From Kitasatospora indigofera (GTDB lineage Bacteria; Actinomycetota; Actinomycetes; Streptomycetales; Streptomycetaceae), in contig NZ_BNBO01000022.1 in assembly GCF_014655955.1 (NCBI RefSeq), forward strand, positions 1-64,000: a stretch of 64,000 nucleotides of DNA, in the 5' to 3' direction. Made by a program: the position numbers and the translations under genes. This document shows positions 9,291-18,190 of the stretch, in pieces. Below the pieces are notes generated by a model, which was not told the origin of the DNA, did not search any database, and saw only the letters and a list, made by a program, of their open reading frames with translations. Position 1 is the stretch's first letter, and every line of letters starts with the position of its first letter.

Positions 9291-9509
9291 TCAGGCCGAG
9301 CGGCCGACGAGCTCGTAGCCCGCCTCGTCGACGGCGGCGCGCACCTGGCTGTCCTCCAGCGGGGCCGCCGAGTGGACCGTCACGGTGCCGGCCTTGGCGT
9401 CGGCGGCCACCTGCGTCACGCCGGGGAGGGCGGAGACCTCGGAGCTGACCGACTTCTCGCAGTGGCCGCAGCTCATGCCGGTGACGGTGTACGTGATGGT
9501 GCTGGACAT
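9291..9509 (-). CDS. copZ: Heavy-metal-associated domain copper chaperone
   Basis: 72 residues forming a single ferredoxin-like HMA domain, with the Cu(I)-binding GMSCGHC at residues 11-17. Proteins of this size bind copper in the cytosol and pass it to the N-terminal domain of CopA, which is encoded next downstream. The ATG follows an appropriately spaced GGAGG. Regulation is probably by a CsoR-type repressor, because a palindrome overlapping the predicted -10 lies about 60 bases upstream; no csoR gene is in the window. Confidence 0.9.
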   Translation of the reverse strand: MSSTITYTVTGMSCGHCEKSVSSEVSALPGVTQVAADAKAGTVTVHSAAPLEDSQVRAAVDEAGYELVGRSA

Positions 9510-9568
9510 CGGGACCTCCGAGGGGTGGCTGCCACGGGCTCCTGCCCGTGCTGCTGTCTGCTCACAAC

Positions 9569-9588
9569 ACCATACCCCCACCGGGTAT
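9569..9588 (-). promoter_or_regulatory. copZ promoter -10 overlapped by a CsoR-like operator
   Basis: ATACCC-N5-GGGTAT at 9572-9588 is a perfect 6-5-6 palindrome of the TA-flanked C/G form bound by CsoR copper repressors. Read towards copZ, TATGGT (9569-9574) is a good -10 and overlaps one palindrome arm, which suits repression by occlusion. A small leader hairpin lies at 9533-9550. Confidence 0.65.
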
Positions 9589-9812
9589 TCCGGAAGAGGG
9601 GGACTCCTGTGTCGTGGGTCGCATCGGACGAGCGACTCGATTGCCGAGCGTATGCGTCCGGATGCGCTCCGTCCGAATTGCCGCCACGTCCCGGCCCGCC
9701 CGGCGTGTCCCGCCCGTGCCGCCCGCCCGGCGGCCCCTGCCGCCCATGGGTCCGGCCGCCGTCGCGTGCGCTCGCCGGGGCGGGCGCGGGGCGCAGGCCT
9801 GGATCGTCCGAT

Positions 9813-11027
9813 ATGTTCGGATATGTGTTCCGGAATCGTCGAGCTCGGTCGACCGTGGACCTGACGGCCGCCGCGCTCCCGCCGGCCCGACGGCGCAGCG
9901 CGCTGCTGGCCGTCGACCTCCTGGACATCCCCTGGTACAAACGCGCGGCGCCGGCCCTGGTGGCGATGGCGCTGGTCGCGCTGGCCGACTTCCTCTCCGG
10001 CAAGGACCGCTACCTGGCGCCGCTGATGACGGTCGTGCCCTCGATCGCGGCCCTCACCCTCAGACCGAGGGAGCTGCTGCTGGTCTGTTCCCTCGGACTG
10101 CTGATCGTGTTCGGCCTGAGCCACTACGACCAGGTCGACAACGTCAACGACGAGCGCTTCCTGCTCGGCGCGATGGTCAGCTACCTCGTGCTGACCCTGT
10201 TCAGCGCCTGGGTGGCCAGGATCAGGATGCGCCGGGCCGCCGCGTACGCCGCCGTGAGCTCGGTCGCCGAGGCGGCCCAGCGCGCCCTGCTGCGACTGCC
10301 CGGGCCGACCGTCGGCCCGCTGCGGCTGGCCGTGCGGTACGCCTCCGCCGCCGATGACGCCCGGATCGGTGGCGACCTGTACTCGGTACTGGAGACCCCG
10401 CACGGGACCAGGGTGCTGGTCGGCGACGTCCGGGGCAAGGGCCTCGGCGCGGTGCAGACCGCCGCCGTGGTGCTGGGAGCCTTCCGGGAGGCCGCGTACG
10501 ACGAGAGCCGGCTGCGCGGCGTCGCGGCCCGGATCGAGGCGAGCGTGGAGCGGCACGTGCCGGACGGCGAGTTCACCACCGCGCTGTTCGCCGAGTTCCG
10601 AAGACCCGGGGCGGTCGAGCTGCTGCACTTCGGCCACGTCCCGCCCGTCCAGGTGCTGGCGGACGGGACCGTCCGGGTGCTGGAGCACCCCGACCCGTGG
10701 GTGCCGCTGGGCCTGGGCCGGCTCGTCCCCGGCGAACCGGACAGCTGGGACCTGCCGTTCGGGCGGGACGACGTGCTGGTGCTCTGCACCGACGGCGTGG
10801 TCGAGGCCCGGCGCGACGGCTCGGGGGACTTCTACCCGCTCGCGGAGCGGGCCGGGCCGCTGGTGCACGGTGCGGCGCGCTCGCCGGCCGAGCTGGAGGC
10901 GGCGGTCGGGCGGCTGTACGCGGACCTGCTCGCGCACACCGGTGGCGTGCTCGGCGACGACGCGCTGCTGCTGCTGATCAGCCGTGTCGACCCGGCCCCG
11001 GGGGCGCTCGCCGGCGAGCCCGCCTGA
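9813..11027 (+). CDS. Membrane-anchored SpoIIE/RsbU-type PP2C phosphatase
   Basis: About 404 residues. Two or three hydrophobic helices at about 40-120 (including ALVAMALVALADFL and YLVLTLFSAWVA) anchor the protein. They are followed by a SpoIIE domain with GGDLYSV, VGDVRGKG, VLVLCTDGVVEAR and the terminal GDDALLLLI strand. Such serine phosphatases usually act on anti-sigma-factor antagonists in stress or development circuits. No kinase or STAS partner lies beside it. The start is uncertain: the ATG used has no clear ribosome site, and an in-frame GTG at 9855 is an alternative. Confidence 0.85.
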   Translation: MFGYVFRNRRARSTVDLTAAALPPARRRSALLAVDLLDIPWYKRAAPALVAMALVALADFLSGKDRYLAPLMTVVPSIAALTLRPRELLLVCSLGLLIVFGLSHYDQVDNVNDERFLLGAMVSYLVLTLFSAWVARIRMRRAAAYAAVSSVAEAAQRALLRLPGPTVGPLRLAVRYASAADDARIGGDLYSVLETPHGTRVLVGDVRGKGLGAVQTAAVVLGAFREAAYDESRLRGVAARIEASVERHVPDGEFTTALFAEFRRPGAVELLHFGHVPPVQVLADGTVRVLEHPDPWVPLGLGRLVPGEPDSWDLPFGRDDVLVLCTDGVVEARRDGSGDFYPLAERAGPLVHGAARSPAELEAAVGRLYADLLAHTGGVLGDDALLLLISRVDPAPGALAGEPA

Positions 11028-11107
11028 GCGCGGCCGGCCCCGGGCGGGCCGCTGCCTCGGCGGCCGCCGGCCGGCCGGCGTACGGCGGGCCGGCGGCGGC
11101 GCGGGAG

Positions 11108-11794
11108 TCACCCGGTGACGTCGGCGAGCGTCCGGAACAGCAGCGCGGTGGAGGTGGCGCCCGGGTCCTGGTGGCCGATGCTGCGCGGGCCGAGGTAGGA
11201 GGCCCGGCCCTTGCGGGCCTGCAACGGGGTGGTCGCGCGCATCCCCCGTTCGGCCGCCTCGGCCGCGGCCGAGGCGGCGCCCGCCAGGCCCGCGCCGCCG
11301 GCGACCGCCCGTTCGAAGGCGGCCAGCGCCGGGGTGTACGCGTCGACCAGGGTCTTGTCGCCCGGTGCGGCGCCGCCGAGCCGGCGTACCGCCGCCAGCC
11401 CGGCCGCCAGCGCCCCGGCGAACTCGGCGGGCGTGGCCGGGGAGGGCGGCAGGGCCGCGCCCATCGCCCGGAAGGCACTGCCGTACAGCGGGCCGGAGGC
11501 GCCGCCCACCTTGGAGATCAGGGTGCTGCCGGTCCGCCCGAGGACGGCGCCGGCGTCGGCGGGCTGCAGGGCGTCCAGGACGGCGAGCACGGCGGTGAAG
11601 CCGCGGTGCAGGTTGCTGCCGTGGTCGCCGTCGCCGATCGCGGAGTCCAGGTCGGTCAGCTCCCGCTGGTGGACGTCGACGGCGGCCGCCAGGGCGCGGA
11701 TCCAGGCCTCGGCGAGCGGGGCGTCCAGGGCGCGGGCCTCCGGGGTGCTCGGGCCGGTGCCGGCGCCGGCGTGGTCCGGGGTGTCGTGGTCCAT
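11108..11794 (-). CDS. dhaL: Dihydroxyacetone kinase subunit DhaL
   Basis: 228 residues. DhaL is the ADP-binding subunit of the PTS-dependent dihydroxyacetone kinase. ADP stays bound as a cofactor that receives phosphate from DhaM and passes it to the sugar on DhaK. The magnesium-binding aspartates are visible in LTDLDSAIGDGDHG (about D50, D55 and D57). It starts 9 bases after the dhaK stop, so the two are one operon. About 13 residues before the fold look like a disordered extension. Confidence 0.93.
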   Translation of the reverse strand: MDHDTPDHAGAGTGPSTPEARALDAPLAEAWIRALAAAVDVHQRELTDLDSAIGDGDHGSNLHRGFTAVLAVLDALQPADAGAVLGRTGSTLISKVGGASGPLYGSAFRAMGAALPPSPATPAEFAGALAAGLAAVRRLGGAAPGDKTLVDAYTPALAAFERAVAGGAGLAGAASAAAEAAERGMRATTPLQARKGRASYLGPRSIGHQDPGATSTALLFRTLADVTG

Positions 11795-11803
11795 CGGTGC
11801 CCC

Positions 11804-12799
11804 TCAGGAACGGTGCAGGGCCGGGGTCGCCACGGGGGCGTCCCAGAGCTCCAGCAGTCCGGCGTCCGCCTTGGTCAGGGTGAGCGAGAAGCCCGCCATG
11901 TCCAGGCTGGTGACGAAGTTGCCGACCAGGCTGCGGGCGATGGTCACCCCGTGCTCGGCCAGCCGGGCGGCGACCTCCCCGAAGACGATGTACAGCTCCA
12001 GCAGCGGCGTCCCGCCGAGGCCGTTGACCAGCGCGATGACCTCGTCGCCGGCCGCCAGGTCGTGATCGGCGAGCACCGTGTCCACCACCTCCGCGGCCAG
12101 CTCACGGGCCGGGCGGAGCTTCTCCCGGCGCCGGCCCGGCTCGCCGTGGATGCCGACGCCCACCTCGATCTCGTCCTCGGGCAGGTCGAAGCCCGGCTTG
12201 CCCGCCGCCGGGACGGTCGCGGCGGTGAGCGCCACCGCGAAGGACCGGGAGGCCGCGTTGACCCGCTCGCCGACGGCGGCGACCTCCGCCAGCGGTGCGC
12301 CGCGCTCGGCCAGCGCACCGGCGATCTTCTCCACCAGGACGGTGGCACCGGTGCCCCGGCGGCCGGCCGTCCAGGTCGAGTCCCGCACCGCCACGTCGTC
12401 GTCCACCAGCACCGTGCGGACCTCGATGCCCTCCTCGGCCGCCAGTTCGGCGGCGAGGCGGAAGTTCATCACGTCGCCGGTGTAGTTCTTCACCACCAGC
12501 AGCACGCCCGCACCGCTGTCCACGGCCCGCGCGGCGGTCAGCACCTGGTCCGGCACGGGGGAGGTGAACACCTCGCCGGGGCAGGCCGCGTCGAGCATCC
12601 CCGGTCCGACGAAACCGCCGTGCAGCGGCTCGTGCCCGGACCCGCCGCCGGAGACCAGCGCGACCTTGGGCGCGGCCGGGCGGACCGCCCGGGTGATCAC
12701 CCGGTTCGGAACGTCCACCGCCAGCTCCGGGTGCGCCGCGGCCACCCCGGCCAGCGCGTCCGCCAGGACGCTCTCCGGGCTGTTGATCAGCTTCTTCAC
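11804..12799 (-). CDS. dhaK: Dihydroxyacetone kinase subunit DhaK
   Basis: 331 residues. DhaK holds dihydroxyacetone through a hemiaminal bond to a histidine, here in GVGIHGEPG near residue 217. The glycine-rich SGGGSGHEPLHGG near 50-62 belongs to the substrate pocket. The start is GTG, in the usual MKKLIN context. The product enters glycolysis as dihydroxyacetone phosphate. The divergent gene encodes the matching phosphotransfer protein, with promoters for both sides in the 189-base spacer. Confidence 0.93.
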   Translation of the reverse strand: MKKLINSPESVLADALAGVAAAHPELAVDVPNRVITRAVRPAAPKVALVSGGGSGHEPLHGGFVGPGMLDAACPGEVFTSPVPDQVLTAARAVDSGAGVLLVVKNYTGDVMNFRLAAELAAEEGIEVRTVLVDDDVAVRDSTWTAGRRGTGATVLVEKIAGALAERGAPLAEVAAVGERVNAASRSFAVALTAATVPAAGKPGFDLPEDEIEVGVGIHGEPGRRREKLRPARELAAEVVDTVLADHDLAAGDEVIALVNGLGGTPLLELYIVFGEVAARLAEHGVTIARSLVGNFVTSLDMAGFSLTLTKADAGLLELWDAPVATPALHRS

Positions 12800-12988
12800 G
12801 ACGCGCTCCCTCGGCCACGGATGCTCCTGCGGCCGACGCTACGCGAGCGCGGCGCGGATGGCCGGGATTGCGGCAGGCGCCGTCGAACTGGCGGCCCGGG
12901 TGCGGTCGGTGAGGCGGGAGCGGCCCCGCCGGACCGACCCCGCGTGGCGGCCCCGGCGGGATCCGGCCCGCGGGCCTAGGCTCGGGAC

Positions 12989-13381
12989 ATGACCGGACCC
13001 GTAGGTGTCGTCCTCGTCTCGCACAGCCCCGCCATGGCCGCCGGCCTGCGCGAACTGCTGGGTGAACTCGGCTCGGGCAGCGTCCCGGTGCAACTCGCGG
13101 CGGGCACCGAGGACGGCTCGCTCGGCACCAGCTACGACCTGGTGCTGAGGGCCGTCGCGGCGGCCGACCACGGCTCCGGCGTCGTCGTGCTGCCGGACCT
13201 GGGCAGCTCGGTGCTGACCGCCGCCACCGCGCTGGCGGACCACCCCCGGCCGGACGTGGTGCTGGTGGACGCGCCGTTCGTGGAGGGCGCGGTGGCCGCC
13301 GTGGTGACCGCCTCCGCCGGGGCGGCGCTGGCCGAGGTGGTCACGGCTGCCCAGGACGCCCGCGGCTTCCGGAAGTTCTGA
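12989..13381 (+). CDS. dhaM: PTS-dependent dihydroxyacetone kinase phosphotransferase subunit DhaM (EIIA-Man fold)
   Basis: 130 residues, one mannose-type EIIA domain. The phospho-accepting histidine is His12 in VLVSHSPAMA. The protein takes phosphate from HPr and recharges ADP on DhaL. It has only the EIIA domain, unlike the longer E. coli DhaM fused to HPr and EI domains. It is divergent from dhaKL rather than last in the operon, so kinase and donor could be expressed separately. Confidence 0.88.
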   Translation: MTGPVGVVLVSHSPAMAAGLRELLGELGSGSVPVQLAAGTEDGSLGTSYDLVLRAVAAADHGSGVVVLPDLGSSVLTAATALADHPRPDVVLVDAPFVEGAVAAVVTASAGAALAEVVTAAQDARGFRKF

Positions 13382-13439
13382 CCCCCGGGGTGCGGGTCGG
13401 CCCGTGCAGCCGCGCGCCGGCCCCGCCGGCCGGCGCCCG

Positions 13440-15182
13440 TCACTTCGCGTCGGCGTAGCAGTCGACCACGGCGGTGGTGAGCGGGAACCGTACCGGGGTG
13501 TCGCCGAAGACCAGGGCCCGGGCCTCCTCCGCCGCCTCGGTCACGGCGGCGGCCACCTGGTCGGCGAGATCAGCCGGGGTGTGCACCACCACCTCGTCGT
13601 GCTGGAAGAACACCAGGTGGGGACGGTCGCCGGGGGTCGCCGCCAACCCGGCCAGCCGGCGGCGCAGCGCCGCCAGCAGGGCCAGCGCCCAGTCGGCGGC
13701 GCTCGCCTGGATGACGAAGTTGCGGGTGAACCGGCCCCGGGCCCGGGCCGAGCGGGCCCCGGCGTCGGCCGCGCCGTCGGCCTCCTCCGCGGCGTCCTGC
13801 CAGTCGGCGGAGGGCGGCGGGCAGACCCGGCCCAGCCGGGAGCTGACCACGCCCCCGTCCTCGCCCGTCCGGGCGGCCGCCTCCACGTAGCCCATCGCGG
13901 TGGGGAAGCGGCGGCGCAGGGTGGCGAGCAGCGGGCCGATGTCGCCGCTGGTCTGCCCGTACATCGCGCCGAGCAGGCCGAGTTTGGCCTTGTCCCGGTC
14001 GCCCTGGAAGGCGGTGGCGGCGAGGGCGGCGTACAGGTCGCCCTCGGCGGCGGAGCGGGCCATGCCGGTGTCCTGGGACAGTGCGGCCAGCACCCGGGGC
14101 TCCAGCTGGGCGGCGTCCGCGACGACCAGCAGCCAGCCCGGGTCGGCGACCACCGCGCCGCGCAGGATCCGCGGGATCTGCAGCGCGCCGCCGCCCCGGC
14201 TGGCCCAGCGGCCCGACACCACGCCGCCGACCACGTACTCGGGGCGGAACCGGCCGCCCCGGGCCCAGGCGTCCTGCCAGGCCCAGCCGTGCGCGGCGTG
14301 GATCCGGGACAGCTCCTTGTACCGGATCAGCAGGGCGGCCGCCGGATGGTCGATCCCGCGCAGCTCCCAGGACCGGGTGGAGCCGAGGTGCACGCCCTGG
14401 TCGGCGAAGGCGCGCAGCACCTGGGTGTGCGAGTCGGGGTTGAAGGGGCGGCCGCCGAGGGCCTGCTGCAGTTCGGTGGCGAGGTCGGCGAGCCGCTTGG
14501 GCTGGGTGCCGGGGATCTGCGGTCGGGGGCCGAGCAGGTCGGTCAGCAGCCGGTCGTGGACGTCGGAGCGCCAGGGCAGGCCGTCGTGCGCCATCTCGGC
14601 GGCGGCCAGCGCGCCGGCCGACTCGGCGGCGACCAGCAGGCGGAAGCGGGCCCGGGCGCCGGCGCCGGTGGTACCGGTCGGCCGGCCCGCGGCGGGAGCC
14701 GGGTCGGTGACGGCCTGGATCCGGCGCTGCTGGTCGGCGTGGACGGCGACGACGGCCGCCAGCGGGTCGGTGGCGGGCGGCAGCTGGAGGCGGTCGGGGG
14801 CGAACAGGCTGTCCTGGTCGTCGGGGCCGGCGGAGTCGGGCAGGTCGGCCGGGACGGGCAGCCGGTGGAGCCGGGCCCAGGCGGCGCCGAGCGAACGGGG
14901 CTGCCCGTAGCGCCCTTCGTGGGACAGCAGCAGCGCCTCGACCAGGCGCAGGTCGTGGCAGCGGGCCAGCCGGTCGGGCAGGTCGGGCAGCAGCGGGGCG
15001 TAGGCACTGTCGGCGGTGGCCCAGACCCAGCGCGGGTGCGAGGCCGCCTCGTACCCGGCGACGGCGGCGGCGAGGTCGGCGGCGTGCACGGGGGCGCCGA
15101 GGGGGGTGCCGGCGTCGTCCAGCGGCTGGAGGCGGCCGCCGGGGCCGTGCGGGTCGGGGGCCAGGGCGATCCGGGGTGGCAC
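13440..15182 (-). CDS. Family A DNA polymerase (bifunctional 3'-5' exonuclease/DNA polymerase type)
   Basis: 580 residues from a GTG behind a purine-rich GAGAGAAG. The C-terminal half is a PolA-type palm and fingers: motif A is VVADAAQLEPRVLA near 355-368, motif B includes RDKAKLGLLGAMYGQ near 394-408, and motif C is FFQHDEVVVH near 527. The N-terminal 200 residues occupy the place of the 3'-5' exonuclease but are diverged, and there is no 5' nuclease domain. It is shorter than replicative Pol I (about 900 residues). Actinobacteria commonly carry this second polymerase; its role is probably in repair. Confidence 0.85.
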   Translation of the reverse strand: MPPRIALAPDPHGPGGRLQPLDDAGTPLGAPVHAADLAAAVAGYEAASHPRWVWATADSAYAPLLPDLPDRLARCHDLRLVEALLLSHEGRYGQPRSLGAAWARLHRLPVPADLPDSAGPDDQDSLFAPDRLQLPPATDPLAAVVAVHADQQRRIQAVTDPAPAAGRPTGTTGAGARARFRLLVAAESAGALAAAEMAHDGLPWRSDVHDRLLTDLLGPRPQIPGTQPKRLADLATELQQALGGRPFNPDSHTQVLRAFADQGVHLGSTRSWELRGIDHPAAALLIRYKELSRIHAAHGWAWQDAWARGGRFRPEYVVGGVVSGRWASRGGGALQIPRILRGAVVADPGWLLVVADAAQLEPRVLAALSQDTGMARSAAEGDLYAALAATAFQGDRDKAKLGLLGAMYGQTSGDIGPLLATLRRRFPTAMGYVEAAARTGEDGGVVSSRLGRVCPPPSADWQDAAEEADGAADAGARSARARGRFTRNFVIQASAADWALALLAALRRRLAGLAATPGDRPHLVFFQHDEVVVHTPADLADQVAAAVTEAAEEARALVFGDTPVRFPLTTAVVDCYADAK

Positions 15183-15360
15183 GCGGTCTTCTCTCGGGTG
15201 TTCGGGTGGTGTGTTCGACGGTAGCGGTGAGGTCCGACAGCGTGGGGGAGGCGGCACCCGCGGGAGGGGCGTGGCCGGGTCGGGCGCCGGTGGCCGCGAA
15301 GGGCTCCGGGGCCTGGACGGACGGACCTGCCCGGCGCCGCCGGCCGCCCCGCGGCGTACG

Positions 15361-15402
15361 CACCACGCAGGGCCCGCACCGGGGTGCGGGCCCTGCGTGG
15401 TG
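15361..15402 (-). terminator. Terminator after the 15419-15787 gene
   Basis: A perfect 20-bp inverted repeat with almost no loop, lying just beyond the stop of the small leftward gene and before the polymerase start. Confidence 0.75.
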
Positions 15403-15418
15403 GTGGGGCGGCCGCCGG

Positions 15419-15787
15419 TCAGCGGTGCTTGCCGGCGAGGAGTTCGTCCAGCGGGACGAGCGTGTCGTCGTCGGCGCCGGTCCGCCGCCACAGCTGGACG
15501 CCGTCGGACGGACGCGTCAGGCGGGAGTCCTCCCAGCCGGTGACGATCAGCTCGGCGAGGTGCTGGGCGTTGACGCGGTTGCGGCCCAGGGCGCCGCCGG
15601 TGGGGTCGGCGAGGGGCTCGCCCTGGCCGTCGTCGGCGTGCAGGTACCAGCGCTGGTAGGGGCTGTAGCGGCCCTGCTCGTCCGGCGGGCTGAGGTGCTT
15701 CGACAGGTGCCAGGTGCGGCCCTCGTGGACGGTGGTGGCGTTCCCGGCGGTGTGGCCGGTCCAGGTCAGGCGGGACTTCCAGGGCAC
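15419..15787 (-). CDS. Conserved-looking small protein of unknown function
   Basis: 122 residues from a GTG with an excellent AAGGAGA ribosome site, starting VPWKSRLTWTG. It is soluble, rich in Trp, His and Asp, and has no motif I recognise. Segments such as GRTWHLSKHLSPP and RYSPYQRWYLH look like a compact folded domain. Coding bias and its own terminator support a real gene. It is transcribed apart from the polymerase gene because a strong hairpin separates them. I do not assign a function. Confidence 0.75.
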   Translation of the reverse strand: MPWKSRLTWTGHTAGNATTVHEGRTWHLSKHLSPPDEQGRYSPYQRWYLHADDGQGEPLADPTGGALGRNRVNAQHLAELIVTGWEDSRLTRPSDGVQLWRRTGADDDTLVPLDELLAGKHR

Positions 15788-16117
15788 TGCGGGTCTCCTT
15801 CGGGGGTGCCGGCCGCGCCGTGGGCCGGGCGGCGCGCGGCGGGCGGCGAGGGGCGGCGGGACGGGGCGGGCGTTCGCCGAACATCCGGGTGGTGGGCCGC
15901 CGCTCACGCCCGCGCACCCCCGCTGTCCTGCCCTTCTGCTGCCACGCATCGTAGTCGGCGGCGCATCCGGGGGCCGGTGGCCGACCACCCGCCGGGGAGC
16001 GGCCGGGGCGGATCCCCGGCCTCGCCGGACGGGGACCGGCCTCCGCCGGCCGGCTCCGACGAGCCGTCCGCCGGCCGACCGTAGGCAGCGCGAATGCCAC
16101 CGCGTAGGGTCGGCGAA
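15788..16117. other. Divergent intergenic region
   Basis: No gene seen. It lies between the small leftward gene and the M3 peptidase and must hold both promoters. The sequence is extremely GC-rich and I cannot place -35/-10 pairs with confidence. Confidence 0.4.
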
Positions 16118-18142
16118 ATGAGCGACAATCCCTTCTTCGAGCCCAGCACCCTGGTCTACGAACTGCCGCCCTTCACCGCGATCCGGGAAGAGCACTACCT
16201 GCCCGCCTTCGAACGCGGCATGGCCGACCAGCTCGCCGAGATCGCGGCGATCACGGCCGACCCGCAGGCACCGACCTTCGACAACACCCTGGTCGCGCTT
16301 GAGCGTTCCGGCGCCCTGCTGCGCCGGGTGAGCGCGGTCTTCCTCAACCAGAGCTCCTCCGACACCAACGACCTGGTGGACGCCGTGGACGCCGAGATCA
16401 GCCCCCGGCTGGCGGCCCACCAGGACGCGATCCACCTGGACGCCGCCCTGTTCGCCCGGATCGAGGCCCTCCACGAGCGTCGCCACGACCTGGGCCTGGA
16501 CGCCCAGTCGCTGCGGCTGCTGGAGCGTCACCACACCCGCTTCGTCCGGGCCGGCGCCCGCCTCGGCGCGGCCGAGCAGGCCAGGCTGCGCGAGCTGAAC
16601 TCCGAACTGGCCTCCGCCGCCACCGCGTTCCAGCAGAACGTGGCGGCCGCCACCCGGGCCGGGGCGCTCGTCCTGGACAGCGCCGAGCAGCTCGACGGCC
16701 TCTCCGCCGACGCCGTCGCGGCCGCCGCCGAGAACGGCCGGGCGCTCGGCCACGACGGCACGTACGTGCTCAGCCTGAAGAACTTCTCCAACCAGTCCGA
16801 ACTGGCCCAGCTCACCGACCGATCGGTGCGCGAGCGGCTGCTGGCGGCCTCGCTCGGCCGGGCCGCCGCGACCAACGGCCCGCTGGCGATCCGGATGGCC
16901 GGACTGCGCGCGGAGCGGGCCGCCCTGCTCGGCCACCCGAGCCACGCGGCGTACGTGGTCGAGGACGAGACGGCGGGCACCGTCGCGGCCGTCGACGCCC
17001 TGCTGGCCCGGCTGGTGCCGCCGGCGGTGGCCAACGCCGAGCGGGAGGCCGCCGAGCTGGCCAAGCTGGCGGCGGCCGACGGGATCGACGAGATCGCCGC
17101 GCACGACTGGGCGTTCTACTCGGAGCGGGTGCGCCGGTCCTCGTACCAGGTGGACGCTGCTGTGCTGCGCCCCTACTTCGAGCTGGAGCGGGTGCTGCAC
17201 GACGGCGTCTTCTTCGCCGCGAACCTGGCCTACGGCCTGACCTTCACCGAGCGGCCGGACCTGGTCGGCCACCACCCCGACGCGCGGGTCTTCGAGGTGT
17301 TCGAGGAGGACGGCGGCCCGCTCGGCCTCTTCGTCGGCGACTTCCACGCCCGTGCGTCCAAGCGCGGCGGTGCGTGGATGGACGAACTCGTCTCGCAGTC
17401 CACCCTGCTGGGCAAGCGGCCGGTGGTGCTGAACAACCTCAACATCGCCCGCCCGGCCCCGGGCGAGCCGGTCCTGCTGACCTGGGACGAGGTGCGGACG
17501 CTCTTCCACGAGTTCGGGCACGCGCTGCACGGGCTCTTCTCGGCCGTCCGGTTCCCGCTCTTCGCGGGCACCGAAGTCCCCCGGGACTTCGTGGAGTTCC
17601 CCTCGCAGGTCAACGAGATGTGGATGACCTGGCCGGCCGTGCTGGCGAACTACGCCAAGCACCACGTCACGGGCGAGCCGCTGCCCGCCGACCTGGTGGA
17701 GCGGATGACCGCCGCCGAGGGCTTCGGCCAGGGTTTCCGGACGGTCGAGTACCTGGCGGCCGCGCTGCTGGACTGGGCCTGGCACACCGTGCCGGTGGGC
17801 CTGGAGATCGCGGACGCCCAGGAGTTCGAGGCGCGGGCGCTGGCCGGAGCCGGCCTGGCGGTGGCCGCCATCCCGCCGCGCTACCGCAGCACCTACTTCA
17901 ACCACATCTTCGCGAGCGGCTACAGCGCGGGCTACTACGCCTACATCTGGTCCGAGGTGCTGGACGCCGAGACCGTCGAGTGGTTCCGGGGCAACGGCCG
18001 CACCGTCCGGGAGAGCGGCGAGGTGTTCCGCGCCGAACTCCTCTCGCGCGGTGGCAGTGTGGACGCGCTGGAGTGCTTCCGCGCGGTGGTCGGGCGCGAC
18101 CCGCGGACCGAGCCGCTGCTGGTCCGGCGCGGACTGGCCTGA
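16118..18142 (+). CDS. M3 family metallopeptidase (peptidyl-dipeptidase/oligopeptidase type)
   Basis: 674 residues with the thimet-oligopeptidase layout. The zinc site HEFGH is at residues 464-468, inside LFHEFGHALHGL. The C-terminal YFNHIFASGYSAGYYAY and the WSEVLDAE segment shape the substrate channel in this family. Length matches bacterial Dcp/OpdA enzymes, which trim short peptides in the cytoplasm. No signal peptide is present. The start is the ATG of MSDNPFFEP, with only a weak ribosome site. A shared hairpin terminates it. Confidence 0.92.
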   Translation: MSDNPFFEPSTLVYELPPFTAIREEHYLPAFERGMADQLAEIAAITADPQAPTFDNTLVALERSGALLRRVSAVFLNQSSSDTNDLVDAVDAEISPRLAAHQDAIHLDAALFARIEALHERRHDLGLDAQSLRLLERHHTRFVRAGARLGAAEQARLRELNSELASAATAFQQNVAAATRAGALVLDSAEQLDGLSADAVAAAAENGRALGHDGTYVLSLKNFSNQSELAQLTDRSVRERLLAASLGRAAATNGPLAIRMAGLRAERAALLGHPSHAAYVVEDETAGTVAAVDALLARLVPPAVANAEREAAELAKLAAADGIDEIAAHDWAFYSERVRRSSYQVDAAVLRPYFELERVLHDGVFFAANLAYGLTFTERPDLVGHHPDARVFEVFEEDGGPLGLFVGDFHARASKRGGAWMDELVSQSTLLGKRPVVLNNLNIARPAPGEPVLLTWDEVRTLFHEFGHALHGLFSAVRFPLFAGTEVPRDFVEFPSQVNEMWMTWPAVLANYAKHHVTGEPLPADLVERMTAAEGFGQGFRTVEYLAAALLDWAWHTVPVGLEIADAQEFEARALAGAGLAVAAIPPRYRSTYFNHIFASGYSAGYYAYIWSEVLDAETVEWFRGNGRTVRESGEVFRAELLSRGGSVDALECFRAVVGRDPRTEPLLVRRGLA

Positions 18143-18152
18143 GGCCCCGGCC

Positions 18153-18190
18153 GAGGTCCGGCCCCGGCCCCGGTGCCGGGGCCGGACCTC
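18153..18190. terminator. Bidirectional terminator between the M3 peptidase and GH5 genes
   Basis: A perfect 15-bp stem with an 8-base loop. One arm overlaps the last codons of the convergent glycoside hydrolase gene, so the hairpin can end both transcripts. Confidence 0.7.

Noticed and set aside
15878..15890. GTTCG-C-CGAAC as an SOS box
   Set aside because: Spacing does not match the actinobacterial LexA pattern.
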